A stretch of DNA of 64,000 nucleotides from contig NW_006921535.1 in NCBI RefSeq assembly GCF_000340215.1, positions 6,200,406 to 6,264,405 of the forward strand, given 5' to 3'. Positions 23,559 through 34,689 of this stretch are shown here, in pieces. Source of the DNA: Pseudocercospora fijiensis CIRAD86 (lineage: Eukaryota > Ascomycota > Dothideomycetes > Mycosphaerellales > Mycosphaerellaceae). A program made the translations under genes and the position numbers. Positions within the stretch are counted from its first letter, which is position 1. Every line of letters begins with the position of its first letter. The notes under the pieces are model-generated. The model was not told the origin of the DNA. It ran no database searches and saw only the letters and a program-made list of their open reading frames with translations.

Positions 23559-23879
23559 ACTACCGAGGTCTATTAGCCGATAATAATAGATAGTAGTAGT
23601 ATTAGGTATATATACCTAAATGCTTTCTAGTTCGTCTAAAAGGGACAGATGTTATAGTAGAGGTAAAGATATCTAAGCCTCGCGATGTTGATATAGAAGT
23701 AGAAGTAAAAGTGAGAGTTTAAGCTATTATTAAATTATGCAATTGTTTACGGAGCTACGTTATATCTTAGCACGAACGACAATAACCAATTATGTTATTT
23801 TAGTCGCCTACGCTCTCGCATGTGACTATAATCCTTGTATAGACTCGTTATTAACGTATATTCTTAGAGCGACGAGCGT

Positions 23880-23996
23880 GTATATAGGTAAGTATGCGGG
23901 CGAGTATAGGGGCGGGCGAGTGTGCGTGCGCGTGCGCGTATACATATGCGTACGCGTGTGCGTGCGTGTAGGCGTAGGCGTAGGCGTGCAGTGTAG
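23880..23996 (+). repeat. GTGCGT/GTAGGC microsatellite
   Basis: Runs of GTGCGT, GCGTGC and GTAGGC units. TG survives here despite RIP nearby, so the tract is probably a recent expansion. Confidence 0.6.
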
Positions 23997-24279
23997 TGCC
24001 TATAGAAGTAGGTAGTACGAGAGTTGTCGATACCGAATAGCTACGTATAGTGCGATGTAACGAGTATAGAATAGGTAGGTAGTATAAGGATTTTCGCCCA
24101 ATTTCTGCTAAGACACTAACCGACTTTACCTCCTACGGACTATCCGCTCCTCTAGAGACAGACTACTAGATATTTAACTCTTCTACCCGATAATATAAAT
24201 CGATATTTTGTATAGCATCGATGCGTACTCGGAACCTAAACCACAATTGCGCGCGATGAAGTCGAACTAACCTCGGACA

Positions 24280-24990
24280 TGTTATACTGCTTTTCTAAGT
24301 ATATTCTACTAAATTACAAACGGCCTACGTCTGTATATTCTAGCCCGATTATAATCGATTTTACTATAACTAGGTTATTCTACTTCGCTGCCAAAATGTA
24401 CGATCTATAGCGTATTCCTCTTATACTTGCACTATATATAGGATCCACTCCGTTTGATTCTAAGCCGACTACCGCTTGCTCCTTATAGAGGCCCCTTTTG
24501 TACGTCTAGTAAGAAAAAAGGCACGTTATGCAATATTCTTTCTTACTTAATCTAAGAGGACTATTTAACTTCTTCTAATCGCATCCTTTGTCTAGAATAG
24601 AACGAGAACTTTTATCTACTACCTTAAGAGTCTTACCGAAACATATTCTTATCCTTTATACTAGATAGGCAAGTGTATGCTACGAGTATACTACAAGTCT
24701 TAGCCACTTCGGCTAGTAGCTGTCGTATACGCGGACTGTTCTTATCGTCGACTACGCTGTTATCTAAAGGCCCTTTAGCTCTATTAGGCTAATAGCGCTT
24801 CTAAACGAGGATAATAGACAAAGGCGTCGCAACCTGTACCCCTAAAAGTCCTACGACGCATCGACCGTCTAAAGATTTAGTTGTCTTAATCGCATTTATC
24901 CGATAGCTATAGTTAACATAAGCTTTTCTTAGGTAAGATAGTTTGCCGCGATATATATAGCCCCTAGGAAGCATAGTTTGATTAGTGCTC
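24280..24990 (-). pseudogene. Unidentified ORF remnant
   Basis: A minus-strand frame with TAG/TAA stops reads KSLDGRCVVGLLGVQVATPL, then PLDNSVVDDKNSPRIRQLLA, EVAKTCSILVAYTCLSS and a basic tail (QRMRLEEVK-like; SGSRLRIKRSGS). It looks like a soluble protein of about 230 residues. No family recognised. Confidence 0.4.
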
Positions 24991-25845
24991 CGAAGCTAAT
25001 GTATGCTTTTATTAGATAATATACGACACTTAGTATAATAATCTGAATTTGTAGAGCTTCTAACAAATTCTATATAATCCCCTTAGTTCTATCGGCCTAT
25101 CCTCGCCTAGATTCCTTCTCTTTCCTCTCCGCACTCTCTTAGACTCTCTCTCTCTCTCTCCTAATATATCCTCGCCTAGATTCCTTCTCTTTCTTTTCCG
25201 CACTCTCTTAGACTCTCTCTCTCTCTCCTAATAGATATACTTATAGCTAGAATTACGGTTGTTTAGTTTGCATCCTACTTATATTCGCCTACTAATACTA
25301 GTCTTAAACTACTCTACCGCGATAATAGCCGTAATAGCTATAACAGCCCTTAATCGCTCGCCGCCTATTATAAGAACTTATCCTATCCTAGGCTCTCGTC
25401 GCGATATATATCGCCTAAGTCTCCTACCCGATCCTATCGCCTTAGACCGCGACTCGGCCTACTCTTAGCGCTCTAGACCGACCTATAACTCGTCGCAATC
25501 TAATCTACTAGCATTGTAGACTATAAGAGCAGAATACGCCTAATTCGCTATTAGCACTAATATTAGCACTAGTTGAGGCCTAGCTATAAAAGACACACTA
25601 TTATCTTATATCTTCGGCCGACTATGCTATACTACTAGTACTCGACGAGCCCTTATACCCGATGATTTCATTTTAACTGAAATCCGTAACGAATCGCGAG
25701 GTGTATTAAGGAGACCTATATATATACACGTCGCCTTAGCCCTAGCTATCCGTATCTACGTCTTAGTCCGACGACGACAAACGGCGTTATATCTAACATC
25801 TAGTAGCGGGTCCTCTCGATTCGTCGTTCGTCTTTACTACGGTAT
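24991..25845. other. Degraded stretch with CT-rich duplicates
   Basis: Two copies of a 70-bp segment ending in (CT)n lie at about 25093-25165 and 25166-25232. A 69-codon plus frame at 25259-25468 has no support as a gene. Confidence 0.45.
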
Positions 25846-26640
25846 GCTATACGGTAAGCTCTCGATAGCCCGTACTCGCCTTTATATCTAGCCGCCTAGG
25901 AAATCACGTATAGCGAGCCTTATAGCCTATATAAACTATTCTAGCGTTCGCTTATAGATGGCCTACCGCAAATTATACGATTCACGACCCTATTGTCGTA
26001 ATGCCGTATATACCGTAGTATGCTATACGGTAAGCTCTCGATAGCCCGTACTCGCCTTTATATCTAGCCGCCTAGGAAATTACGTATAGCGAGCCTCGTA
26101 GCCTATGCAAACTATTCTAGCGTTCGCCTATAGATAGCCTACTGCAAATTATATGATTCACGACCCTATTGTCGTAATGCCGTACATGCCGTAGTGCGCT
26201 ATACGGTAAGCTCTCGATAGCCCGTACTCGCCCTTATATCCGGCCGCCTAGGAAATTACGTATAGCGAGCCTCGTAGCCTATGCAAACTATTCTAGCGTT
26301 CGCCTGTAGATAGCCTACTACAAATCACATAATTTACGACCCTATTGTCGTAATGCCGTATATGCCGTAGTGCGCTATACGGTAAGCTCTCGATAGCCCG
26401 TACTCGCCCTTATATCCGGCCGCCTAGGAAATCATACATAGCGAGCCTATAGCCTATGTATATTCTCTTAGTCCTCGCTTATAGATAGCCTATTGCAGAT
26501 CACACAATTCGGGACCCGCCTCTAATATATGCCGTAGTACGCTATACGGTAAGCTCTCTATAGCCCGTACCTAGGCTTAACTAGGAAATCCTAAATAGCG
26601 AACGTAATAGTAGCCTATGCAGAGTCTTACAGTCTTTGCT
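25846..26640 (+). repeat. 176-bp satellite array
   Basis: Units start at 25846, 26022, 26198, 26374 and 26541 (periods 176, 176, 176, 167), each beginning GCTATACGGTAAGCTCTCGA, and including TAGCGAGCC and CGACCCTATTGTCGTAATGC. The last unit is diverged. The unit is about one nucleosome repeat long, as for many satellites. Copies differ mostly by RIP-type transitions. Confidence 0.85.
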
Positions 26641-27327
26641 TGCTAGCCGCTCCTCGGACATCCTATAGTATGCCTATACCCTTCTACCTAGATCTCGACT
26701 TAGGCTACGATCCTAAGAGCGCGGTCTTATTACTTACTAAGCGACCGTTTTAGTTTATCTAGCAGTCGTCGTATAGGAAGCCCTAAGGCCTATGCACTAT
26801 CCTAACGCACTTCCTATTCCTTCGAGTATATAACTAGCGATATTGCCCGCCGACGGCCCTACGCCTAGATCCGGGATACCGCTATAACTAGGCTGTCTTA
26901 ATATTTAGCTATACTAATCCTCGGATTTTAGACTCTATATAAATCAATATATAGTATAGTAAGCCTTAAGGCCTATGCACTAGCTATTGACTACCTCCTC
27001 TCTTCGCCGTACCGTAATCCGTAGTCTTGTATCCCGACCCTAGCCTATAGTTATCCTATAATGTGTCCTCGTAATAGTATCCTAGAGCTCGAACTAATAG
27101 AATTGGATTTTATCGCTATCGCTAGCGTTCTAACCTACGCTATCCGTTACTATATATATTATCCTCTATTATATATCCTAGTATTATTAGACCTTTTACT
27201 TGCCCTACTCCTCGTAATATTAGCAATTCTTAACTACTTCCGCGTCGATATCGAACTTGTCTATTCGCGGTATCGTAGCTATCCTCGGACCTCTCCCGTA
27301 ACCCTTTCTCGTCCTCGCCTTAGTTAC
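26641..27327. other. Stretch between satellite and minisatellite
   Basis: A 91-codon plus frame without stops (27061-27336) would encode a hydrophobic peptide (LLYILVLLDLLLALLLVILA). It has no RIP stops, but codon content simply follows the pyrimidine-rich strand, so I do not call a gene. Confidence 0.4.
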
Positions 27328-27785
27328 TATGCCTAGCTACGCCTACTACGCCTAGCTACGCCTAGCTACGCCTACTACGCCTAGCTACGCCTACTACGCC
27401 TAGCTACGCCTAGCTACGCCTAGCTACGCCTAGCTACGCCTACTACGCCTAGCTACGCCTACCTACGCCTACCTATGCCTACTACGCCTACCTATGCCTA
27501 CTACGCCTAGCTACGCCTACTACGCCTAGCTACGCCTAGCTACGCCTAGCTACGCCTAGCTACGCCTACTACGCCTACTACGCCTAGCTACGCCTACTAC
27601 GCCTAGCTACGCCTAGCTACGCCTACTACGCCTAGCTACGCCTAGCTATGCCTAGCTACGCCTACTACGCCTACTACGCCTAGCTACGCCTAGCTACGCC
27701 TAGCTACGCCTACTACGCCTACTACGCCTACCTACGCCTACTACGCCTAGCTACGCCTACTACGCCTAGCTACGCCTACCTCGCC
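27328..27785 (+). repeat. 9/10-bp minisatellite (CTACGCCTA/CTACGCCTAG)
   Basis: About fifty alternating 9- and 10-bp units of CTACGCCTA(G), with a few T substitutions. It lies directly after the 176-bp satellite block. Confidence 0.9.
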
Positions 27786-28137
27786 TTAGTTACGTAATAG
27801 AATCGTAGCATTATTAAACAGCGGGACTATTCCTTATAAAAAAAAAACTGTAGCTTACCTTATTTCTCGCTTATATAGCATAGTAGATATGCCTTACGTC
27901 TTACAGTGCAGATAGTAACTATACATGCATATAGAGATAGCATCTATCCCGCCGTTCGTCCTATATTCGCTTACTATAGCCTACCCTAATGCAGCTCGTT
28001 TTACTAGGTTACTACATTAATTACATTACTACCTCTTACCGCCTCCTATCCTACCTAGTAGTAGCGTAGCGGCATTTAGTAAATTTAATCTTATAGCAAA
28101 TCTCCTATCGGTTAGCTATACCGCACCTTCGTGATTC

Positions 28138-31100
28138 TTATTGTACTACTTATACTATATACTAGACTGTAGTATTATCTTAGGCGACCTACAACTTCCC
28201 CTTTATTATACGCTCCTAGTCTAGCTTTATTCCTACTCTGCTAATATATTTAACTAGAGCTGCTATTTCTAGGTACGCCTATTCGCGTCGCTTCGCTAAT
28301 TGCTACCTACTAGGGTTTACCTATATATCCTAAATGTCGTAGGCGCCTACTATAAATTAGTATTGCATAGCTCGGCTAGTTGCTACGTTTAGTCGGCTCG
28401 GGGCTCCTACAAATCCCTAAGGAGGATCCGCGTTGCTCGCCTTTACGAAATAGACGAATACGATAGCCTTTTCTCTACCTTAGAAGGCATCTACTATCGC
28501 TACCTTAATACTATCTCGAATCTCCTTAACATCTTGCACCTCTATCCTACCTAATCTAGCATTAACGACGGCGTCCCGTAATATCTTCGCATCGGTATAG
28601 TATATCGTTATAACGCCGATTTTTAATTTATCGACGCCCGCCTTTACTATTGCGGTTATTAACCCTAGCACTGCGTCTTAACCTTAACGGTAAAAAGAGG
28701 ATACTCCTTTCGTCTCGGATAGACCCCCGACGTTAACGAAGAAATTGCGATTGTTATTTGCGAGCGCTTTAGTACGATCGTAAAAGGCCTTCTTAAATAG
28801 CTAACTATATAAGAGCTTTACTAATACGACACTCGTGTTGTTATTGAATCGTAAGATATCCCTTGCCGGTATCATTTCCCTATTATAGAAAATCTCTATT
28901 ATTATTCGCGAGATCGAAGGGTAACTGCGATAATTGTTCTTTAGTAGTAGATAAGCAATACGCGGGTAGGCGAGAGACTATTGGACTAGTAGCGACGTAG
29001 CTAAGATATTGCTAAATAGGTTTTGCTTATTAGTTAGCGACGGCATAATAGGACCTAATTACTTAGTATCCCCTACTGCGACAAAAAGTAGCAGATCTTT
29101 CGTAGCTTATAGTGCTATAAGCTAGTCTAGGTCGGTTCCCTATCCGAGTTCGTCGAAGATAAGCATATTGCTATAATATTCAATTTCCTCTAACTTTGTA
29201 TATATATACGCGGTATATAGTTTTAATAGGCTTCTACTAACAACTTTCTTACGTATCGCTGCGACGATAGAGAACTAGTCGCGCTTTGCTTAAGACGGTA
29301 CGTTATGCTTTGCTACGGCGATATACAATCGAAGATCTTATAAGGTCGGATTATTCGGCTGTCTTTTAGCTTGTTCTAGAATCGAGCCGATTATTACAAA
29401 TTGTCCGTTTGCGTTGCTACGTTGCTCTTCAAATTCTACGAATCGCTATACCGGTATATTGCTAAAATCTCGAGAGGATAGTCTAAGGATTTTAGTCGAT
29501 AGTCTCCTTATCTTAGGATAACTCGCTAGCTTCTTAAATACTACGTCGAAGATCTTTGCTCTTATAGCATCGACTCCGCTATTTAATTAGGTAACGACTA
29601 AAACCTTTTGCCCTATAAGCATGCAACTAAGCACTAGACTAGCTAGAGTCTGTGTCTTGCTACTACTAGGAAACCCTTCTAAGAGGATCGTGTTCTATAA
29701 AGGACCGTATAGAGCTTGCTCGAGAAACGCTAACTAAAATTGATTAAGCGTTAGTAGCGTTAGTAAGTCTTTTACGGCAGTTAGGATCTAAATAACTTCG
29801 TCTTTACTAAGTAGATTCTCCTCGGCATCTTCTTTAAACAATTAGCGGAGATCTAGCCTATAATAACTTTCTTACTAATCCGCAACTAAGTTACGGATTA
29901 CAAAGTAGCCCTAGCTACGCTATGTAATAACTTGTAGTTGCTCTAGGTCGAGTCTTATATTAACTATAGCACTAGACTTCCCTATAGTATTGTACCTTGC
30001 TATAGTCGCATAGTCGTTAGCGTCCTAAGCTACTATTCCCTTTAATAAACTGTCCGAAATTTTATGTCGTCTCTAAAAGAGCTTATCGCTTATCTTAACG
30101 CCGATAGTGAAATCGAAACTTCTCTTTGCTAGCTTAAGAACTCGTCCCTTAATCTTTATGCTATATAGTGCGGGTATAGCGGGGTTCTATAGAGTTACGC
30201 ACACTTGTATATTAGATATAGGAATCGGCCGCTTGCCGCCGATAGCGATTATATCCTCGTCGCTTTGCACGCTTATACGATATCTAGAACCCTCTTCGTG
30301 CTCTATTAATACTTAATACAAGATCGATTTATTATAGTACGCTATCTATACCCGCCGAGCGTCTTAGAGCTCGTATACTACCGCAGCTTAGAGGATTCGT
30401 TAATATAAACTACCGGTTCCGAAAACAAGTTTAGTCTCTACTCTTCTTTGTATAACGCTTTAGGATCCCTCGTAGCGCTTCGTAATAGGATTGTATTGCA
30501 CCAACCCGCCCTAGCGACTATTTTCTAGCTACGGTATACTTAGGAGTTTGAACTTGCTAGAGGTATAACTCTCGAAAGGACGAAGAGAGTCTAGAATATA
30601 ATTCGCGAAGCGTAAGAAAAAGAAGTTATCGCGTAGTGTTTGTCCTAGTATGCAATTTCGTACCTAGAGCAGCGTTTAGAGATTTCTTAGTATAGTAATC
30701 TCTTCGTTATTGTTAGTGTTTAATATAACATCGATCCTAATACTACTAGTATCTCGTAGCAATAATACTAGTGCCGCTTAGCGAGTGCCTTCTTCGAACT
30801 TAGATAACTGCTACGCTCTACTAGTAAAGTATGCATTTTCTTTTAGAGTTATTCGAAGGATACGCTATTGTCCCTCGCCGAGCGTAGTAACGATCGATGC
30901 TGTCTAGTCTAGCTCGACGAAGTATACCTCTTCTCGATAGTTGTCTACGAAATGCCTAGGATCGAGCCCTACCGGCGTAAGTAGTGCCGATACTTAGCTA
31001 TATCTCCTCTTTATCTCTACGGCGCGTCTTGCCTACTCTTGTCCTATAAAGTAGTTCTAACGTATCTCGAGAACTATCGTAGGGAGTTGCGAGATACAGT

Positions 31101-31500
31101 TAGTTACAATCCTAAACGCGGACTCCTTATCGTTTGTACCGAAGCTGCTATAGCTAGAACTGTCGGTGCCGGTATAAACCTTAACAATCGCTAGGATTCT
31201 GCGTATCTTGTACAGTCGGTCGTCTTAATGCTTGCTATTGAACTAATCTAGTAGAGCAGGGGCTTATATACTCTTACTTAGCTTTAGTAATGCTATATTA
31301 ACCTAGACTCGTTATCGGGGCGTCGTACTATCGCAGATGCTAAAGATGAGGTGTCTCTCGGCTTATAACTTTAGAGGTATATCTTTGGTATACCTTACGA
31401 GTGCCTAAGAAGCAGAACTAGGCGGCTTGCGCGTAGATGCTAGATCTAAATCTACCGAGTGTAAGGGTATAGGTATAAAGCCGATAGAAGATGTGTCTCT
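28138..31500 (-). pseudogene. UPF1-like superfamily 1 helicase
   Basis: One uninterrupted frame of about 1,100 codons, broken only by TAA/TAG. Motif I reads LEGFPSSSKTQTL (from GSGKT) near 29653-29682, motif Ia VLVVT, motif II IFDELG near 29150 (DEAG-type), motif III VAVGDTK-LGP near 29070, motif IV/qyrmhp-like NNYRSYPSIS near 28930, motif V IGVITIY and VAIVDAF near 28500-28630, and motif VI RLNVATSRA near 28370. This order is that of UPF1/SEN1/DNA2-type SF1B helicases. The N-terminal 600 residues show no domain I know. Walker A glycines are now Ser, so it is dead. It lies about 0.5 kb downstream of the Ulp1-like gene and in the same orientation. The start is uncertain. Confidence 0.9.
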
Positions 31501-31733
31501 CGATTTGTTACCTTAGAGATGTATTAAAGATACACCTCCCTAGCGGCAGAGAAAGACAGCTAGACGACTAGTTGTTGTAGTTCTACTTCGGCTACTGTTG
31601 CTTGCCCTCGGTATCGGCGTAAGACTCGCTCGCGGTTAGGTCGCTCGTACTAATACAGATATAGCGGACGACGTCTATCTAACCTTACAGCCTTAGAAGT
31701 GTATTAAAGATACAACTCGCTCGCGGCAAAGGG
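31346..31733 (-). repeat. Three imperfect repeats at the 5' side of the helicase gene
   Basis: Similar segments at 31346-31392, 31490-31547 and 31672-31733 share GTGTCTCTCG or GTATTAAAGATACA cores. In the helicase frame two of them encode LCR--VVSLIHL-like peptides, so they may be N-terminal protein repeats or upstream non-coding repeats. Confidence 0.5.
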
Positions 31734-32013
31734 TAGTAACTCTACTACCTGCGAATTGATATAAGACCCGTCTGCCTCTAAGTCGAGCTCTTCGTAATCT
31801 CTTCGTATCTCGAACGCTGCCGTAACTTGTAGTCGATCGTGTTAAGCTATAGGAGTGTATAAGACGGAGCGGGTAAGAATAGTAGTAATTCAAACCTAGG
31901 GCGGTATGAAATCGGCGTAGGATAGCAATAAGCTAGCCCTTACTATATATATACGATACTTAGCGTCTACTGCTTTACTATAACGACACTTGGCTTTAAT
32001 AAACACCTGCCTT

Positions 32014-33780
32014 CTACCTATATATATATAGAGCAAACAGCAAGATTACAAATTCATAGTGTATTTACTTAGTGCCGGTTAAAAACCTTCTTATATTGTA
32101 CCGAACCAAATCTTTAGTACAAGTTTGCGCTGTTATAGTTTTGCGCTCTAGGACATCTCCTTGTCTAAACTATACTACTTCCTTACTAACTACCTTATTG
32201 TTGGATTAGGGTCTCGGAATAGCAAAAGGTCTAGAAAAGCTACCTTAGAGCAGGATGCTTAGTATTAAGACTCGCGCCGTAAATATGCTATCCTCCGCCT
32301 TTATACGAGATGCTTCTAGGCCTCGACTCTTAGCTAGCGCGTTAATGCATACGAATACGCTACAATTATCCCTATTTGTCTACTAAACGCCGCCGACAGC
32401 CTCACTCTACTTATCCTTATAATATTGCTCGCCTATCTCTGCCTCTAACTAGCCGCGTCCGATCTCTAGAATGTTCCTTAGACCTATTCTTATCGAGTTA
32501 ATATATTCCAATTTCTGCTCTTTTAGTGCAATCACAAATAGGCTCTAGTAGTTACTAATGTAGACCGGAAGTATTATTAGATCGAAGCGCGTTAAGCTTG
32601 CCCTCGTAATTCCCTTTCGCCTTATCTACCTTTGCGTTCGGATTACTATTCCCTTAGTGCTCTTCGCCTCTTTATACTAAAGATAATCTAAGATTGCTAC
32701 GAGCCTTCCAACAACGCCTCGTTTAATAGCAACTATAAAGGCTTGTACGATTAAGTCGTTTAACTAGCACTCTTATCTACTTCGAGGGATCGGATCGGTA
32801 AGAATTCCGGCTAGATATAGTCGTAGCAGATCACGCTGTCGCAAGTCTTAGCCCTATAGATCCTTAATAACAATCTTGTCTAGGCTATTGCCCTATATTA
32901 TAGCTTAGATATTCGAGATATCTAGTAGATAAACGGGTACCGGGAACGGAAAGCTTGTTTAGGTAAGATAGTCGGTAGTCGCGGATATAGATAGGCTAGA
33001 TGTAGATAGGCTAGATATAGATAGGCTAGATATAGATAGACTCGATATAGATAGGCTAGATAGAGCATTACTGCTATCTCGCTCGTAGGACGCTTCGGTG
33101 CCCTTAGTGGCCTAGGGTATAGACTTTAGTCGGTCGGCTTCTAGATAGTACCGCGTCTGTATTAAACTCTATATTAGAATATGCTTACTATACTATACAA
33201 ATATTGCTTCCTTACGCCTCCGATAATATTCGAGCACTATCGATATACTTAGATTATTACCTATAATAATAACAAAGTAATTGCTAATGCGTATATCGCT
33301 ACTTGTCCGATTCTCTTTAAATCTATTTTGCGTTAAGCTTTACTACAATTAATATAGTAATAGAAGAAGCAAGAAATTAAAGATATATAGCAGGGGCGAT
33401 GTTAGCGCAAACTCTATTCCTAAGCCGGAAAACCCTAAGAATGCTAAGCACTCTCTATTACTATCCTCTCTTGTTATAGTAGATAATCGTATATACTATA
33501 TATTAAGTTAATAACTATTATAAGCCGATCTAATTAATCTAAGAAGGTATCCGCTATATCCGACGATACCGCTATCGAGGTAGCCGAATTCTACGAGTTC
33601 TTAAGCTAAATAGCTAACAATCTAATATTAGTTTTCTACGGTAGATATAGCTATATTATCGTCGTCGATATATCGCTCGTAAGTACTAATTAGCTCTATA
33701 GAGTTATTATCACCTTTGTCGCTACTAGTAGGCGTAGGTAAGTAAGTATCGCTATCGCTATCGCTATCGCTATCGCAAAT
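32014..33780 (-). pseudogene. Ulp1-type SUMO protease (C48 peptidase)
   Basis: One frame broken by TAA/TAG. The N-part holds an (Asp-Ser)n run near 33740-33776 and five SLSIS units at 32985-33060. The catalytic domain begins with CWLNDLIVQAF near 32750, then FDLIILPVYISNY-SLFVIAL, LEYINSI and TNRDNCSVFVCINALA. In Ulp1 enzymes these are the WLND, HW, D and Q-DCGVF elements. The catalytic His codon (32548-32550) now reads Tyr, the next Trp is a stop, and the Asp (32497-32499) is Asn. The nucleophile Cys (32362-32364) remains. All changes fit RIP. Expected role: removal of SUMO-like modifiers. It sits between the sirtuin and helicase genes, same strand. Confidence 0.87.
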
Positions 33781-33799
33781 CGAGTTAGTTCCTCCGCTG

Positions 33800-34585
33800 C
33801 TAGATTTCCTTAAAGGAAATCGGGAGTCCTATTAGATTTTCTTATACTAGGGTCTAAAGAAATCGGGAGTCCTATTAGATTTTCTTATACTAGGGTCTAA
33901 AGAAATCGGGAGTGCTATTGGATTTCCTTAAAAGATAAATCCTAGTAGATTTCCTTAAAAAATAAGTCCTATTAGATTTCCTTTAAAGAAATTAGGAGTC
34001 CTATTAGATTTCCTTATACTAAATAGAAGGGTTTAAAGAAATCGGGAGTGCTATTAGATTTCCTTAAAAGATAAGTCCTATTAGATTTCCTTTAAAGAAA
34101 TTAGAACGCCTATTAGATTTCCTTATACTAAATAGAAGGAGTTCTATTAGATTTCCTTATACTAAATAGAAGGAGTCCTATTAGATTTCCTTATACTAAA
34201 TAGAAGGGTTTAAAGAAATCGGGAGTGCTATTAGATTTCCTTAAAAAATAAGTCCTATTAGATTTCCTTATATTAAATAGAAGGAGTCCTATTAGATTTC
34301 CTTATATTAAATAGAAGGAGTCCTATTAGATTTCCTTATACTAGGGTCTAAAGAAATCGGGAGTCCTATTAGACTTCCTTAAAAGATAAGTCCTATTAGA
34401 TTTCCTTAAAAGAAATCGGGAGGCCTATTAGATTTCCTTATACTAGGGTCTAAAGAAATCGGGAGTCCTATTAGACTTCCTTAAAAGATAAGTCCTATTA
34501 GATTTCCTTAAAAGAAATCGGGAGTCCTATTCGATTTCCTTATACTAAATAGAAGGGTCTAAAGAAATCGGGAGTCCTATTATTA
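33800..34585. repeat. About 50-bp minisatellite
   Basis: Variable units of TAGATTTCCTTATACTAAAT and AAAGAAATCGGGAGTCCTAT, roughly sixteen copies with deletions. The AATTAGGAGTCCT core is shared with the foldback arms at 5468-7212, hinting at a common source. It separates the Ulp1-like and sirtuin genes. Confidence 0.8.
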
Positions 34586-34689
34586 GGTTTAGAATGTAAA
34601 CGTGGAGCAGAAGCAACATCTCGGCCCGAGGGAAATACCCTATGCCTTCCTTCTTATAATACAACTTAGGCCGCTATATAGCTATTTAT

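Noticed and set aside
27061..27336. Hydrophobic 91-codon plus-strand ORF without stops
   Set aside because: Pyrimidine-rich strand next to satellites gives Leu/Ile/Tyr-rich frames by composition; no start signal or homology visible.
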